Source: an uncultured SAR86 cluster bacterium
GTDB taxonomy: Bacteria; Pseudomonadota; Gammaproteobacteria; Magnimaribacterales; D2472
DNA: 64,000 nucleotides
Assembly: GCA_902558095.1 (NCBI GenBank)
Contig: CACECP010000002.1
Span: 62,001 to 126,000, forward strand
Direction: 5' to 3'
The notes beneath the pieces are model-generated. The model ran no database searches. It worked only from the letters and a program-made list of their open reading frames with translations, and was not told the origin of the DNA. Positions 1 to 10,900 of the stretch are shown piece after piece. The position numbers and the translations under genes were made by a program. The stretch's first letter is position 1, and every line of letters begins with the position of its first letter.

Positions 1-1491
1 ATGCCTCCCATCATAATTCATGTCCTGCCATTGTTTAACCATTCCTAAAGATAGGTTATTTATATTAAATATCTTAATTGGTAGTTTGTATTGTGAACAG
101 GTTGATAACTCCTGAATACACATTTGAATACTTCCCTCTCCAGTTATACAAACGACTTCTTCATCAGGGTATGCAAGCTTCACTCCCATAGCTGAAGGCA
201 GTCCGAATCCCATTGTTCCAAGACCCCCAGAATTTATCCATTTTCTTGGTTCATCAAAATGATAATACTGTGCAGCAAACATTTGATGTTGACCAACATC
301 AGAAGTAACAAATGCATTACCTTTGGATGCATGATATATATGTTGAACAACTGCCTGAGGTAGTATTGGTTTGCTATCTGATTTATCTTTATAAAGATCA
401 TGATTAAGGCCATGATTATTTTTCCATTCAGCAATTTGAGAGTGCCATTTTTGGATTTTGGAGTTATCTATATCGTTTAATCTTTCTTTGATTAATGAGT
501 TAATTGCTTGAAGAGAATTCTTAACTTGTCCAAAAACAGCAATATCAGCTTCTATGATTTTAGATACAGATGAATGATCAACATCAAAGTGAACGATTTG
601 TGCATTAGGTGCAAATTTATCTGGTGTATTAGTAATTCTATCATCAAATCTTGCTCCAATAGCTAATATTAAATCAGCATTATGCATCGCCATATTAGCT
701 TGAAAAGTTCCATGCATACCGAGCATTCCCAGAAACTTATCATCAGTTGCTGGATAAACTCCTAGACCCATGAGAGTATTTGTAACTGGAAAGTTTATAT
801 AACTATTAAGCTCTATCAACTCTTTAGAGGCGTTACTAGAAATAGTACCACCACCAGCATATATTACTGGTTGATTAGCATTTAATATTGCTTCGACAAC
901 TCTCTCAATTTGTGAAAGTTCAGGATCTAGGGGTGGGTTATAAGATCTAATATTGACCTCTTTAGGATATTCATAATCAAATAAATCATCCGGATTAGTT
1001 AGGTCTTTGGGAATATCTATTACTACCGGGCCTTGTCTGCCGGATGTTGCTATATGAAAAGCCTCTTTTACTATTTGAGCAATATTACTCTGATGATCTA
1101 CCGTGAAACTATGTTTTACAATAGGTCTTGAAATTCCAATCATGTCTGTTTCCTGAAAAGCATCAGTTCCAATTAAATGACTTTGTACTTGGCCGGATAT
1201 TACAATCATGGGTATTGAATCCATAAATGCAGTAGCTATTCCTGTAATGGCGTTTGTTGCACCTGGTCCTGATGTAACCATAACTACCCCCGGTTTTCCC
1301 GTTGCTCTTGCATACCCATCAGCTGCATGAGTTGCACCCTGTTCATGTCTAACAAGAATATGCTGCATCTCTTTTTGTTTGAAAATTGAATCATAGATAT
1401 GAAGAGCAGCTCCTCCAGGATACCCAAAAATATATTCAACGCCCTCATTAATAAGCGATTGGATTAAAATATCATTTCCGGCTAACTTCAT
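1..1491 (-). CDS. ilvI: Acetolactate synthase large subunit (3' end outside window)
   Basis: Manual translation from ATG at 1491: [37 protein letters not shown]...[54 protein letters not shown], a ThDP enzyme AHAS signature; ends ...[13 protein letters not shown] at the window edge. Absent from the ORF track because it is open at the edge. ilvI vs ilvB not resolved. Confidence 0.93.
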   Translation of the reverse strand, partial: MKLAGNDILIQSLINEGVEYIFGYPGGAALHIYDSIFKQKEMQHILVRHEQGATHAADGYARATGKPGVVMVTSGPGATNAITGIATAFMDSIPMIVISGQVQSHLIGTDAFQETDMIGISRPIVKHSFTVDHQSNIAQIVKEAFHIATSGRQGPVVIDIPKDLTNPDDLFDYEYPKEVNIRSYNPPLDPELSQIERVVEAILNANQPVIYAGGGTISSNASKELIELNSYINFPVTNTLMGLGVYPATDDKFLGMLGMHGTFQANMAMHNADLILAIGARFDDRITNTPDKFAPNAQIVHFDVDHSSVSKIIEADIAVFGQVKNSLQAINSLIKERLNDIDNSKIQKWHSQIAEWKNNHGLNHDLYKDKSDSKPILPQAVVQHIYHASKGNAFVTSDVGQHQMFAAQYYHFDEPRKWINSGGLGTMGFGLPSAMGVKLAYPDEEVVCITGEGSIQMCIQELSTCSQYKLPIKIFNINNLSLGMVKQWQDMNYDGRH

Positions 1492-1557
1492 AATAAATAC
1501 CTAAGAGTGAGGTTTATACATTATTCTTACTTATAAAAACAAGTTTTTTTTATATTT

Positions 1558-2493
1558 TTAAATATGTTTTTTGAAACTATCAATTAAATTTTTCATATCC
1601 TCATGCATTGGCGCATTAAAAGTAAGCACTTCATTGGAGTTAGGGTGCTCAAATGACAGTTGAGAAGAATGAAGAGCTTGTCTTGGAAAATTTCTAATTA
1701 CGTCAACTAAATCATTTGGTGTATCTTTTGCAATATGCTTTGAGGGGTTATATGTTTTGTCTCCAATAATAGGAAGCTTCTTGCTGCTTAGGTGAACTCT
1801 TATTTGGTGAGTTCTACCTGTTTTAATTGAAATATCCAACAAGGAATAATTTTGATAACTATCTTCTAATTTTACAAATGAATATGCTTCTTTTCCATCA
1901 GGCCTTACCGACATTTTCGTTCTATTTTTTATATCTCTACCTATGGGTTCATCAATCTCAAAACTTCCAATTATTTTTCCTACCACAATTGCTTTATAAT
2001 TTTTTTTAACTTTTCTTTCTTGAAGCAAGTGTACAAAGTAATTTCTAAATTTTTCAGTTTTAGCTACTATAACTATACCTGAAGTATCTTTGTCTAATCT
2101 GTGCACTATCCCAGCTCTAGGGATATTTTTTAATTCTGGATATCTAAAAAGAAGTCCATTTGCAAGAGTGCCTTGATCGCATCCAGCCCCAGGATGCATT
2201 ATTAAATTACTTGGCTTATTAACAATTAGATATTCTTTTTCTTCTTTTATGATATCGAAATTAATATCTTCAGGATCCCAAGACGTTTTTATTTCTGAGA
2301 TGGGGTTTATTTCAATCTCATCATTGGTTGAAACTGTTTCTCTGGGAGACGCCAACTCATTATTTAATAAGATTCTTCCCTCAAGAATCCATTTTTTAAG
2401 TTGGGTTCTAGAATAATCTCCAAAAATCATTGAAGAAACCTTATCAAGTCTCATTCCTGATAATTCTTTAGATACTTTTTTTACTATTTCCAT
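1558..2493 (-). CDS. rluD: 23S rRNA pseudouridine synthase RluD
   Basis: S4-like N-terminus, HRLDKDTSGIVIVAKT and GRTHQIRVHL motifs. Confidence 0.92.
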   Translation of the reverse strand: MEIVKKVSKELSGMRLDKVSSMIFGDYSRTQLKKWILEGRILLNNELASPRETVSTNDEIEINPISEIKTSWDPEDINFDIIKEEKEYLIVNKPSNLIMHPGAGCDQGTLANGLLFRYPELKNIPRAGIVHRLDKDTSGIVIVAKTEKFRNYFVHLLQERKVKKNYKAIVVGKIIGSFEIDEPIGRDIKNRTKMSVRPDGKEAYSFVKLEDSYQNYSLLDISIKTGRTHQIRVHLSSKKLPIIGDKTYNPSKHIAKDTPNDLVDVIRNFPRQALHSSQLSFEHPNSNEVLTFNAPMHEDMKNLIDSFKKHI

Positions 2494-2576
2494 ATGAACT
2501 TATCAAAAAAAAATTGTTCTAATTTTATGTTTTTAAAGAACAAAATGTAATTATGCAGGTAAAATAAGCAATCTTA

Positions 2577-3392
2577 ATGAAAAATAAAAATAATAAACAT
2601 AGCATTTTGCTCTTTTTAATAGCTTTTGTGATATCTGGATGTAATTCCGATGGTCCTGAAATTGAGCAACCAGAAAAAATATACTACGATCAAGCACAAA
2701 AGAGAATGAATGCAAAAAATTTCTACGGTGCAATCGAATCTTTAGAGGCAATAGAAAGTAGATACCCTTTTGGGAAATATGCTGAACAAGCACAAGTTGA
2801 ATTAATATATGCTCATTTTATGAATTCAGAAACTGAAGCATCTCATTCAGCAGCTGAAAAATTTATTCGCCTTCATCCAAGACATCCAAATATTGACTAT
2901 GCATATTTTATGAAAGGTCTTTCAAGTTATACGAGAGATAGAGAGTTTTTAACAAGAGTTTCAGATACTGATTTATCAAACAGAGATATTTCAGGAGCAA
3001 AAGAGTCATTTGCAGAACTAACTGAATTTTTGACAAGATTTCCAGATAGCCAATATGCCCCATATGCAAAGCAAAGAAATGTATATCTTAGAAATATGAT
3101 TGCAAAAAGTGAGCTGGCTGCAGCAGATTATTACCTTACAATTGATGCATATGTTGCTGCAATAAGAAGAGCTAACTATGTTATAGAAAATATTCCAAAT
3201 TCTAGTGAAAACTACAGAGCGCTTAAAATATTAGAAGTTAGTTATGAAGCTCTTGGATATACCAGCCTACTAGAAGATTTGAAGGTTGTAATCAATATAA
3301 ATTATCCTGATCAAGAGTCCATCCAAAAGTCTAGTCGAAGAAACTGGTCATGGAATTTCTTAAACAATACAAAACCAACTAGAAAAGAATAA
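2577..3392 (+). CDS. bamD: Outer membrane assembly lipoprotein BamD
   Basis: Lipobox ISGC, TPR-like YYDQAQKRMNAKNFYGAIESLEAIESRYPFGKYAEQAQVELIYAHF; divergent from rluD as is common in gammaproteobacteria. Confidence 0.92.
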   Translation: MKNKNNKHSILLFLIAFVISGCNSDGPEIEQPEKIYYDQAQKRMNAKNFYGAIESLEAIESRYPFGKYAEQAQVELIYAHFMNSETEASHSAAEKFIRLHPRHPNIDYAYFMKGLSSYTRDREFLTRVSDTDLSNRDISGAKESFAELTEFLTRFPDSQYAPYAKQRNVYLRNMIAKSELAAADYYLTIDAYVAAIRRANYVIENIPNSSENYRALKILEVSYEALGYTSLLEDLKVVININYPDQESIQKSSRRNWSWNFLNNTKPTRKE

Positions 3393-3397
3393 GATTA

Positions 3398-3604
3398 GTG
3401 ATACTAAAATTAATTTTGCCTTTTTTAATTTTTTTCATTATTGGGCTCGCTAGAATATACCTAACAAAAGTTTTGCCTTCAAAACGAAATAAAAGATCTG
3501 AGCAAATGTTAAGTTGTTCTGCTTGTGGAACTTTTGTTCACGAATCTTTAGTAGTTAAAAAAAATGGGGACAGTTTCTGTTCAGAAGATTGTTCTATGTC
3601 TTAA
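3398..3604 (+). CDS. Small PP0621-like membrane protein with Cys-rich C-terminus
   Basis: N-terminal TM helix plus CSACGTFVHESLVVKKNGDSFCSEDC. Confidence 0.7.
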   Translation: MILKLILPFLIFFIIGLARIYLTKVLPSKRNKRSEQMLSCSACGTFVHESLVVKKNGDSFCSEDCSMS

Positions 3605-6600
3605 TCTTTTTCAACAAAATAAACATAGCAGGAATATACAACAAAGCCGTCATTGTTGCTCCCAAAACTCCTATACTCATTGCCCATGCTAGTGGCCTAA
3701 AAAAGATATTGGCAAATATAAGCGGCAAGAATCCACCTAAAGTTGTAAGTGAAGTAGTTATGATATGTCTAGTTGATCTTATAACAACCTCAATTAAATC
3801 AGATTTTGTCATTGAAACTTGATTAGCTTTTTCTTTTATATGTGATAAGACAATAATAGAGTCATTGATTGAAAGACCTATTAAACCTAGAGCACCAACT
3901 GTACCAATAAATCCATAATTCTGCTGACCAAGTTTTAACCCTAAGAAAGAAAGTCCTATAGAAAAAATAGCTACAGATAAGATTAATAAGGTTTGCCTGA
4001 AAGAGTTAAGTGCAAAGACTAAACCAAAAGTAATTAACAAAAGATATATTATTGCAGATGAATATATTTGAGATTGAGATTGGCCCCTAGATTCAGCCTC
4101 ACCACCAACAATTATTGAATATCCTGGAGGCAAGTTGCTTTCAAATTCATTAAATTTTTCTTCTAGATATTGTTCAGTTTTATGTGGAAGTGTTCCTGTC
4201 CATATCCATCCTTCTACTTGATTAACTCTTTGACTATTTCGTCTTGTTACGTATGAGGAAGTTTTATTAATTGTTGCTTGTCCATAATTACCTATAAAGT
4301 CAATTCCATCCTTGGAGGGAATAGAAAGATAGCCAGTATTGCCTATGATATCTGAGGACTCTCTTATACCTTTAACTCTTATTGGTATTTCTTTATTTGA
4401 GTCAAGCATTGAGCTTACAACAATTCCATTATTTTCTGCATATAACTCATTAACTAATAGCTCAGTATTCTTTCCAGAAAGGGAAACATTAGAACTATTA
4501 AATTCAAATTCTATATTAGTATTTGAATAGCCTGCTAAGGACTTTGTATGACTCACATCTGGTGCATCATTAATAATTAATTCTAATTCAGAGCCAATAG
4601 CCCTCAAAACGTTTTCATCGTCTCCAATAATAGAATATTGAATATCAGAAAATACTGGTGGTCCGGTTTGAAAACTATCTACAAAAATAATCAAATCTGA
4701 ATTTTGAGCAACCAACATCTTTGAAAGTTTTGGTAAATTTTCAATCATTTCATAGTAATCTTTTGCAAAGAAAACTGCCTGTGCATGATTATTGCCACCA
4801 TTTTTCTCCTCTCCGCCTACAATATTCATGAGCACTCTAGGCATCCATCTTCCAATAAACCAATAGTCTTTATCTAATTCAATAAGATTACTATCAATTA
4901 CCTGATTTCTTATTTCTTGAACTTTTTCAAGAGTCTTTGTTGAAGACGAATTTGTTGGAAGTTCTATATGAATTCGAAACATATCCCTATCATTTGCAGG
5001 AAAGAAATCTTTCGGAATAGAACCAAATATTAAAAATCCTAATAATGGTAAACAGATTGAAATCAATATTGCTCGCCTGGGTACATCAAAAGCCCAGGTA
5101 AGAAATTTTCTATATTTTTTAAGAATCTTCTGGTTTTTATATCCTTCTTCATGGACATTAATATTTGCAAAATAAGGTATGCGCTCCATATAGCTCATCA
5201 AGACAGGAACCATTATTAATGCTAATACTAATGATGAAATAATTGACATTATTACAGTCAACGCCATGCCGCCAACAAATTCAATACTGGAGCCCTCTCC
5301 AGTGACTATAGGCATAAACGCAAAAACAGTAGTTGCTGTTGCAGCTAATAAAGGTGTTGATATATGAACCAATGTTTGATTGATAGACTCTCTAATTGAA
5401 AGTCCAATTGATCTTCTATATTTATAATCTTCAACAACTATTATCCCATTGTCAATTAAGAGCCCTAAGGCAATAATTATTCCGGTAATAGATGTTTGGT
5501 GAAGAGGTAAATCTATTAATCTGCAACCAAGCAAAACCAAAGATACTGAAAATGGCAAAATAGCAGTTACTATTATTCCTGGCCTTATTCCTAAAAAAAA
5601 GAAACTGAGACTTAATACAAAAAAAGTTGCTAATGCAAAGCTTTTAATTAATTCTCCAAATTTACTGGATACGTATATCGACTCATCGTATATTCTTTCA
5701 ATTTGGAATTCTTCAGGTAATGTTAGTCGCATTTTATCAACTTGATCATCTACATTTTCAACATATTCAAATACCCTTTGTGAAAATGATCCTGTGGCAG
5801 ATACAGATAAGACTCTTTTACCGTTATATAAAAATATATCTTCAATTGGATTGGCTGGTTGCATTGAAACCTCAGCTATATCTTGAAGCCTAATAATTTC
5901 CGATTGATTTATTACTTTAACTGGTATTTCACCAATCTTTTGAGGAGTCGTTATATTATCTTTTAGTCTAATTAGAAATTCAGAATATTCGTCAGAAACC
6001 ACCCCGACAGGCTTCTTATTATCATATGATTTAATAGCTGTGCTTATTTCTTGGTATGTTAATCCCAGTGACGACATTTTTGCTGAATCAACCTCAACAA
6101 CTATTTCTTCTTCTGCCTCTCCATATATAGCTGTCTTTTCTGTTCCTGGAACGGAACTCAACCTCTTCTGAAGTTGCTGTGCCAATCTAGACATCATGAT
6201 GATTGGAGTATTTCCTTCGCCCTTCCAATCAATAATGTATTCAACGGTTATAGGTGGTCCTGATGACCTTTCAAGCAACATTGTTACTCCATCAGGCGTT
6301 TCTATTTGATCTATCTTATTTTGAACTTTTGACCAAACTTCTTCTATTAATAATGGTGGTACATTTTGTTGCAATTCTACTAGTGTCTCAGAAAAGCCTT
6401 GAGTAATTACTGATGATAAATCCTCGATATCAAGCTCAACGATCTCTCTCAGTTTGTTTTCAAGATTATCTACAACTTGGGTTTCTATCCTCTCAGGAGT
6501 GGCTCCAGGATATGAAATGGTCACAGTTGCCCATCTTTCGGCTAGCTCTGGATTCTCTTGAATTGGTAAAGTAGATATTGAAGAGATGCCAGAAAGTAAT

Positions 6601-6662
6601 ATAAAAGCTAAAGTTAAAAAGAGAATTCTTGGTCTATCAAGAAATATATTTATGAATTTCAT
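3594..6662 (-). CDS. RND (AcrB/HAE1-like) efflux permease
   Basis: 1022 aa; PIQENPELAERWATVTISYPGATPERIETQV, GLLIDNGIIVVEDY, typical RND TM pattern. Confidence 0.95.
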   Translation of the reverse strand: MKFINIFLDRPRILFLTLAFILLSGISSISTLPIQENPELAERWATVTISYPGATPERIETQVVDNLENKLREIVELDIEDLSSVITQGFSETLVELQQNVPPLLIEEVWSKVQNKIDQIETPDGVTMLLERSSGPPITVEYIIDWKGEGNTPIIMMSRLAQQLQKRLSSVPGTEKTAIYGEAEEEIVVEVDSAKMSSLGLTYQEISTAIKSYDNKKPVGVVSDEYSEFLIRLKDNITTPQKIGEIPVKVINQSEIIRLQDIAEVSMQPANPIEDIFLYNGKRVLSVSATGSFSQRVFEYVENVDDQVDKMRLTLPEEFQIERIYDESIYVSSKFGELIKSFALATFFVLSLSFFFLGIRPGIIVTAILPFSVSLVLLGCRLIDLPLHQTSITGIIIALGLLIDNGIIVVEDYKYRRSIGLSIRESINQTLVHISTPLLAATATTVFAFMPIVTGEGSSIEFVGGMALTVIMSIISSLVLALIMVPVLMSYMERIPYFANINVHEEGYKNQKILKKYRKFLTWAFDVPRRAILISICLPLLGFLIFGSIPKDFFPANDRDMFRIHIELPTNSSSTKTLEKVQEIRNQVIDSNLIELDKDYWFIGRWMPRVLMNIVGGEEKNGGNNHAQAVFFAKDYYEMIENLPKLSKMLVAQNSDLIIFVDSFQTGPPVFSDIQYSIIGDDENVLRAIGSELELIINDAPDVSHTKSLAGYSNTNIEFEFNSSNVSLSGKNTELLVNELYAENNGIVVSSMLDSNKEIPIRVKGIRESSDIIGNTGYLSIPSKDGIDFIGNYGQATINKTSSYVTRRNSQRVNQVEGWIWTGTLPHKTEQYLEEKFNEFESNLPPGYSIIVGGEAESRGQSQSQIYSSAIIYLLLITFGLVFALNSFRQTLLILSVAIFSIGLSFLGLKLGQQNYGFIGTVGALGLIGLSINDSIIVLSHIKEKANQVSMTKSDLIEVVIRSTRHIITTSLTTLGGFLPLIFANIFFRPLAWAMSIGVLGATMTALLYIPAMFILLKKIKT

Positions 6663-6667
6663 ATTTT

Positions 6668-7645
6668 CTAATTAACTTTTTTGCCTTCAATAATCTTAGA
6701 TGCTCCACCTAAAACAACTAAATCACCGTTTTTTATAGTGCCGCTGACAAATGCATAATCATCTTCAAAATGGACTATTTCTACTATATCTCTTACGACA
6801 ATACTATTACTGTCGATTGTATATATTGTCCATAATCCCTGATCTGATTGAGATAAAGACTTTAAGGGCACCCAAGTACCTTTGGCTTGTTTAGATATTT
6901 TTAATTGAAGGTTCGCTATTGAGCCAGGATTAAAAAATTCACTAAATTCAAAAATTGCTAATCTACTATTTGAGCCGCCTGGCGACATTGGCGCCAGCTT
7001 AGCAAAGGTTGCTTTTACTATTTCACCATCAAACTCAAAATCATATTCTTGATTAATTTGCATATCTTCTAAATAGATAACAGGTACAGAAATATGTGCT
7101 TCAACATAATTTGAATCGATGATCTCAAGTATAGGGATCCCTGAGTTAATGACTGTACCTGTATCTAAAAACCTATTTTGTATTACGCCGTTAAATGGAG
7201 AAATAATGTTTGTTTGCTCTAACTTAACTTTAAAAAAGTCATATTGTGATTCTGCAACAATAAAATCAGATTTAGCTTTATCAAGATCCTGAATTGATAT
7301 ATGTCCTTGCAACCTTAAATCTTCAAATCTTTCAAGAACTTGTTTTGATAAATCATATTTTGCCTTTGCTTGATTTAACTGAGCATTAGACTCTCTGTCA
7401 TCTAGTTTGGCTAAAATATCTCCTTTATTTACATAGTCACCAACATCAACATAAATATTTTTAATTTTGCCTGGAATTTCAAATGCCAATTTAGATTGCT
7501 CAATTGGTAAAAGTTTTCCAGGAAAAGTTTTAGTAATCGAATAAGAATCTAATATTTTTACTTCTAAGACTTCGATTGACATGAGCTTTAAAGAAGCAAA
7601 TAAACAAAAAATTGTTATATGTTTAAATATTTTAAAATTTGACAT
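6668..7645 (-). CDS. RND efflux periplasmic adaptor (membrane fusion protein)
   Basis: GKIKNIYVDVGDYVNKGDILAKLDDRE lipoyl-like motif and HlyD/AcrA architecture; in operon with RND permease. Confidence 0.93.
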   Translation of the reverse strand: MSNFKIFKHITIFCLFASLKLMSIEVLEVKILDSYSITKTFPGKLLPIEQSKLAFEIPGKIKNIYVDVGDYVNKGDILAKLDDRESNAQLNQAKAKYDLSKQVLERFEDLRLQGHISIQDLDKAKSDFIVAESQYDFFKVKLEQTNIISPFNGVIQNRFLDTGTVINSGIPILEIIDSNYVEAHISVPVIYLEDMQINQEYDFEFDGEIVKATFAKLAPMSPGGSNSRLAIFEFSEFFNPGSIANLQLKISKQAKGTWVPLKSLSQSDQGLWTIYTIDSNSIVVRDIVEIVHFEDDYAFVSGTIKNGDLVVLGGASKIIEGKKVN

Positions 7646-7663
7646 TGTTATTTAAAAATTCTA

Positions 7664-7683
7664 ATGTGAGCAGTGTAAACATT
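7664..7683 (+). promoter_or_regulatory. Putative TetR operator, site 1 (ATGTGAGCAGTGTAAACATT)
   Basis: 20-bp repeat matching site 2 at 18/20 positions and the tolC site at 19/20; imperfect palindrome in the divergent tetR/MFP intergenic region. Confidence 0.75.
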
Positions 7684-7691
7684 AATGTATT

Positions 7692-7711
7692 ATGTTAGCA
7701 GTGTCAACATT
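7692..7711 (+). promoter_or_regulatory. Putative TetR operator, site 2 (ATGTTAGCAGTGTCAACATT)
   Basis: Direct repeat of site 1 at 28-bp spacing; palindromic frame ATGTTnnCAnTGnnAACAT. Confidence 0.75.
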
Positions 7712-7721
7712 TATATAGAAT

Positions 7722-8342
7722 ATGAAATCTTATCATCACGGAAACCTAAAACAAGAACTCATAGACTGTGCCTGCAGGTTATGTGAAAGAGATGGTTATA
7801 CAAAATTAAGCATTAGAACTTTGGCTAAAGAAAGTGGAGTTTCGCAAACTGCGCCCTATCGTCACTTTGAAACTAAAGAAGCATTATACGCATCAGTAGC
7901 ACAAGATGGTTTTAATAAACTATCAAAGGCTATCCATGTTGATGTTGATAAAAAAGTTAACAAAAAACAAATCGTTGATATGGCAATTAAATATATTGAG
8001 TTTGGTCTCAAAAATGCTAATACCTATGATCTTATGTTTGGTACTGCTGTTGGTAATTTTGCTGAATATCCTGAATTGCTTGAATCAGCAAATTCAAGCT
8101 ATGAAAATTTTAGATCGAGTTTTTCTCAATTAGCCAATGATAGCGATGAAGTTATAGCTTTTAAATGTATTACTTTATGGTCGATGGTTCATGGTCTTGT
8201 GGGAATATTAAGAAAAGCTCAAGTGGTTGCAGATAATTCCATGGTAAATCCTGAAGCTGGCCCTATGTCGTCTGCTATTCTCATAGCTGGCAATCTGGAA
8301 GATCATTTAGATAAAGTTATTTCTGGAATAATTGAAAATTAA
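7722..8342 (+). CDS. TetR/AcrR family transcriptional regulator
   Basis: N-terminal HTH: LSIRTLAKESGVSQTAPYRHFETKEALYASVA; divergent from RND operon. Confidence 0.93.
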   Translation: MKSYHHGNLKQELIDCACRLCERDGYTKLSIRTLAKESGVSQTAPYRHFETKEALYASVAQDGFNKLSKAIHVDVDKKVNKKQIVDMAIKYIEFGLKNANTYDLMFGTAVGNFAEYPELLESANSSYENFRSSFSQLANDSDEVIAFKCITLWSMVHGLVGILRKAQVVADNSMVNPEAGPMSSAILIAGNLEDHLDKVISGIIEN

Positions 8343-8807
8343 TTATTTATATTTACCATCAACATAAGTTAAAGTAGATATCTCATTAGTGTGATTTGCA
8401 TTCTCAACAAGTCCAACAACAATTGTATGGGTGTGATATGAAGTCAACTTATCTACTTTGCAAAATATATTTGCTTGAGCATTAGATAAAAAGGGTATTT
8501 CTTCTGTATCCCAATTTTCATTATTAAATCTTTCTTCATAGCTTTCTTCATCTGAACAGATATTTGACAGCTCCTCTTGATCTTTTTTCAACAAGTTGAT
8601 GCAAAACTTAGAGCCTATTTGGAGTGTGTCATGAATTCTTGAAGACTTATTAATACATATTAGTAGACTTGGAGGATCCATTGATATGGATGTAACAGAT
8701 GAGACAGTTATTGCATTTGAATTTCCATTATCATCTTTGTTAGACATGATGCTTACTGAATAAATATATCTGCGCATAGCTAGTCTAAAATTATCTTGAA
8801 TGCTCAT
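8343..8807 (-). CDS. Flavin reductase-like domain protein
   Basis: RLAMRRYIYSVSIMSNKDDNGNSNAITVSSVTSISMDPPSLLICINKSSRIHDTL, FMN-binding flavin reductase signature. Confidence 0.85.
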   Translation of the reverse strand: MSIQDNFRLAMRRYIYSVSIMSNKDDNGNSNAITVSSVTSISMDPPSLLICINKSSRIHDTLQIGSKFCINLLKKDQEELSNICSDEESYEERFNNENWDTEEIPFLSNAQANIFCKVDKLTSYHTHTIVVGLVENANHTNEISTLTYVDGKYK

Positions 8808-8840
8808 AGTATGAATTATACTTAAAGAAAAATATTATAG

Positions 8841-9410
8841 ATGAAAAATAGTATCAGAATAACTGGAGGCTATCTTAAAGGAAAAAAAATACCTTTTGAC
8901 TTTAAAAGCTCTCTAAGACCAACATCAAGTAAATTAAGAGAAGTCTTGTTTAATTGGTTGCAATTTGAAATACAAGAGTATCAATGTTTAGACTTATTCA
9001 GTGGGACTGGAGCTTTGGGAATTGAAGCAATATCTAGAGGTGCTAAAAGAACAGTCTTTATTGAATCAAATAAAAAAAATTTTTTAGCTCTTAAAAGATC
9101 GATCTCAGATCTAAATTTAAAAAATAATTCTATGATACTTTTTAAAGACGGTTTATCTTGGATTAAAGATAATAATTTATCAGAATTTGACCTGATATTA
9201 CTAGATCCTCCATTCAATGAGAATTATGAAAAAAAAGTATTAGAAGTTCTTGGTAATAATCAAAATCTCAAGTCTTCATGTAAAATTTACATCGAATTTA
9301 GTAAATTTACAGATATAGATATGCCTGATTCGTTTAAAATATATAAAGAAAAAATAATAGGTGACGTGAAAGCACTTCTTCTAAAATATGACAATCAAAA
9401 TAGCTTCTAG
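8841..9410 (+). CDS. rsmD: 16S rRNA (guanine966-N2)-methyltransferase
   Basis: RITGGYLKGKKI, LRPTSSKLREVLFNWL, CLDLFSGTGALGIEAISRGA, LLDPPF. Confidence 0.93.
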   Translation: MKNSIRITGGYLKGKKIPFDFKSSLRPTSSKLREVLFNWLQFEIQEYQCLDLFSGTGALGIEAISRGAKRTVFIESNKKNFLALKRSISDLNLKNNSMILFKDGLSWIKDNNLSEFDLILLDPPFNENYEKKVLEVLGNNQNLKSSCKIYIEFSKFTDIDMPDSFKIYKEKIIGDVKALLLKYDNQNSF

Positions 9411-10254
9411 ATCATCAAAGCTTGCCTTAGCTCAAGTAGAAGAATTTGTTCAAACTTTTTCTATCAAAGAATATGAATTAATTAATATAAGAACTCAAGG
9501 TGACATTATGAGTTCAAAAGGTGAAATATTATTTGATAAAGCGCACTTCGTATCTGACATAGAAGAATCTTTGCTAAATGGCTCAGTTGATGTAGCAATA
9601 CATTCTGCAAAAGATATGCCAGCTAAAAAAACTGCAGAATTAGATCATCTCTATTTTACAAAAGAAAATAAAAGATTCGTTTCAGACCTACTAATTTTTA
9701 ATAAGAGCCAAGGTTCTTTGTTTAAAAGCCATATGAAGTTAGGTACTTCTAGCCTTAGAAGAAGATTACAGGCTAAATTTCATCTTAATGCAAAAAATAT
9801 TTCTAGTCTTAATGGAAATATTGATACAAGAATAAAGAAACTTGATGATGGAAAATATGATTGCATCATTCTGGCCGAAGCAGGCCTCAAAAGGTTGGAA
9901 CATCTATTGGAAGGTAAAAATTTTATTAGGCTTAATCATATTTCATGCTCTGGACAAGGTGCACTTGCAGTTCAATGGAAAGATAATAATAAATTTGGCG
10001 ATCTTATTATGTCTTCAGATGTAGCATCACTTTACACAGAGCTAAATGCAAATATTGAACTAGAGAAATCTCTTCTAAAAAAACTTAAAACAAATTGTAA
10101 TTCTGCTATTTCTATTAAATCTTCACAAGGTCAAATTAATGGTGAGATTTACGGTATTGATAAGTTTATAGCTTTTAAAGGTACAAAAATTGAAACGATA
10201 CATAAAGAAATTGTTGATATGGGTGGGCTAAAATTATTAAATGATCATAATTGA
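9388..10254 (+). CDS. hemC: Hydroxymethylbilane synthase
   Basis: IASRSSKLALAQV, AIHSAKDMPA, LGTSSLRRRLQ, RLNHISCSGQGALAVQ; overlaps the end of rsmD by 23 nt. Confidence 0.95.
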   Translation: MTIKIASRSSKLALAQVEEFVQTFSIKEYELINIRTQGDIMSSKGEILFDKAHFVSDIEESLLNGSVDVAIHSAKDMPAKKTAELDHLYFTKENKRFVSDLLIFNKSQGSLFKSHMKLGTSSLRRRLQAKFHLNAKNISSLNGNIDTRIKKLDDGKYDCIILAEAGLKRLEHLLEGKNFIRLNHISCSGQGALAVQWKDNNKFGDLIMSSDVASLYTELNANIELEKSLLKKLKTNCNSAISIKSSQGQINGEIYGIDKFIAFKGTKIETIHKEIVDMGGLKLLNDHN

Positions 10255-10900
10255 TACAAAAGCTACAGATTATAAAATAATTGATGGGATAACGAATATT
10301 CCTCTATACGGTTTTAAACCTCTAAAATACAAAATAAAAAATATAGATTTTACTGATTTTATTTTCCAAAGTACTCAGGCAGTATTGCAATTTTCTAAGC
10401 ACATTAATTTATTAAAGAAAAAAAATATTAATGTATACGCTATAGGGCATACCACTAGTGAAGTTCTTAACTCTTTTGGAATAGAGTCAATAAGTCCTGA
10501 AAAGCCTGGATCAAAGCATTTAATTAAAATCATTAAAAAAAATATTGATAATAAAAAATTTCTTATAGTAAAAGGTTCTGATGGTTTAAATGATATTTAT
10601 AAATTCTTAAAAGAGAGTGATGTATTATCAGAGGAAATCAATGTTTACAAAAGAATTGAACTTAAAGACTATAAAGCTCTTGTAAATAAGTTTAAAAATG
10701 CAGATGCAATAATATTCCCAAGTGTTTATGCAATAGAAATATTCTTCAGAGAGATATATACAAAAAATACTAATACAAAATTATTTTGTGTATCAGATAG
10801 AATCTTGCAAGAGCTTAATAAAAGAGGTCAAAGTGGTTTTATTTTAGATAATTATTTTTCTAGCAATGACTTAATTAAAGAAATTAAAGAATCTATTTAG
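10241..10900 (+). CDS. hemD: Uroporphyrinogen-III synthase
   Basis: Directly follows and overlaps hemC; weakly conserved HemD-like sequence ([21 protein letters not shown]). Confidence 0.78.
   Translation: MIIIDTKATDYKIIDGITNIPLYGFKPLKYKIKNIDFTDFIFQSTQAVLQFSKHINLLKKKNINVYAIGHTTSEVLNSFGIESISPEKPGSKHLIKIIKKNIDNKKFLIVKGSDGLNDIYKFLKESDVLSEEINVYKRIELKDYKALVNKFKNADAIIFPSVYAIEIFFREIYTKNTNTKLFCVSDRILQELNKRGQSGFILDNYFSSNDLIKEIKESI

Noticed and set aside
234-434. 66-aa minus-strand ORF
   Set aside because: Out-of-frame within the acetolactate synthase coding region.
2551-2793. 80-aa minus-strand ORF
   Set aside because: Antisense to the start of bamD.
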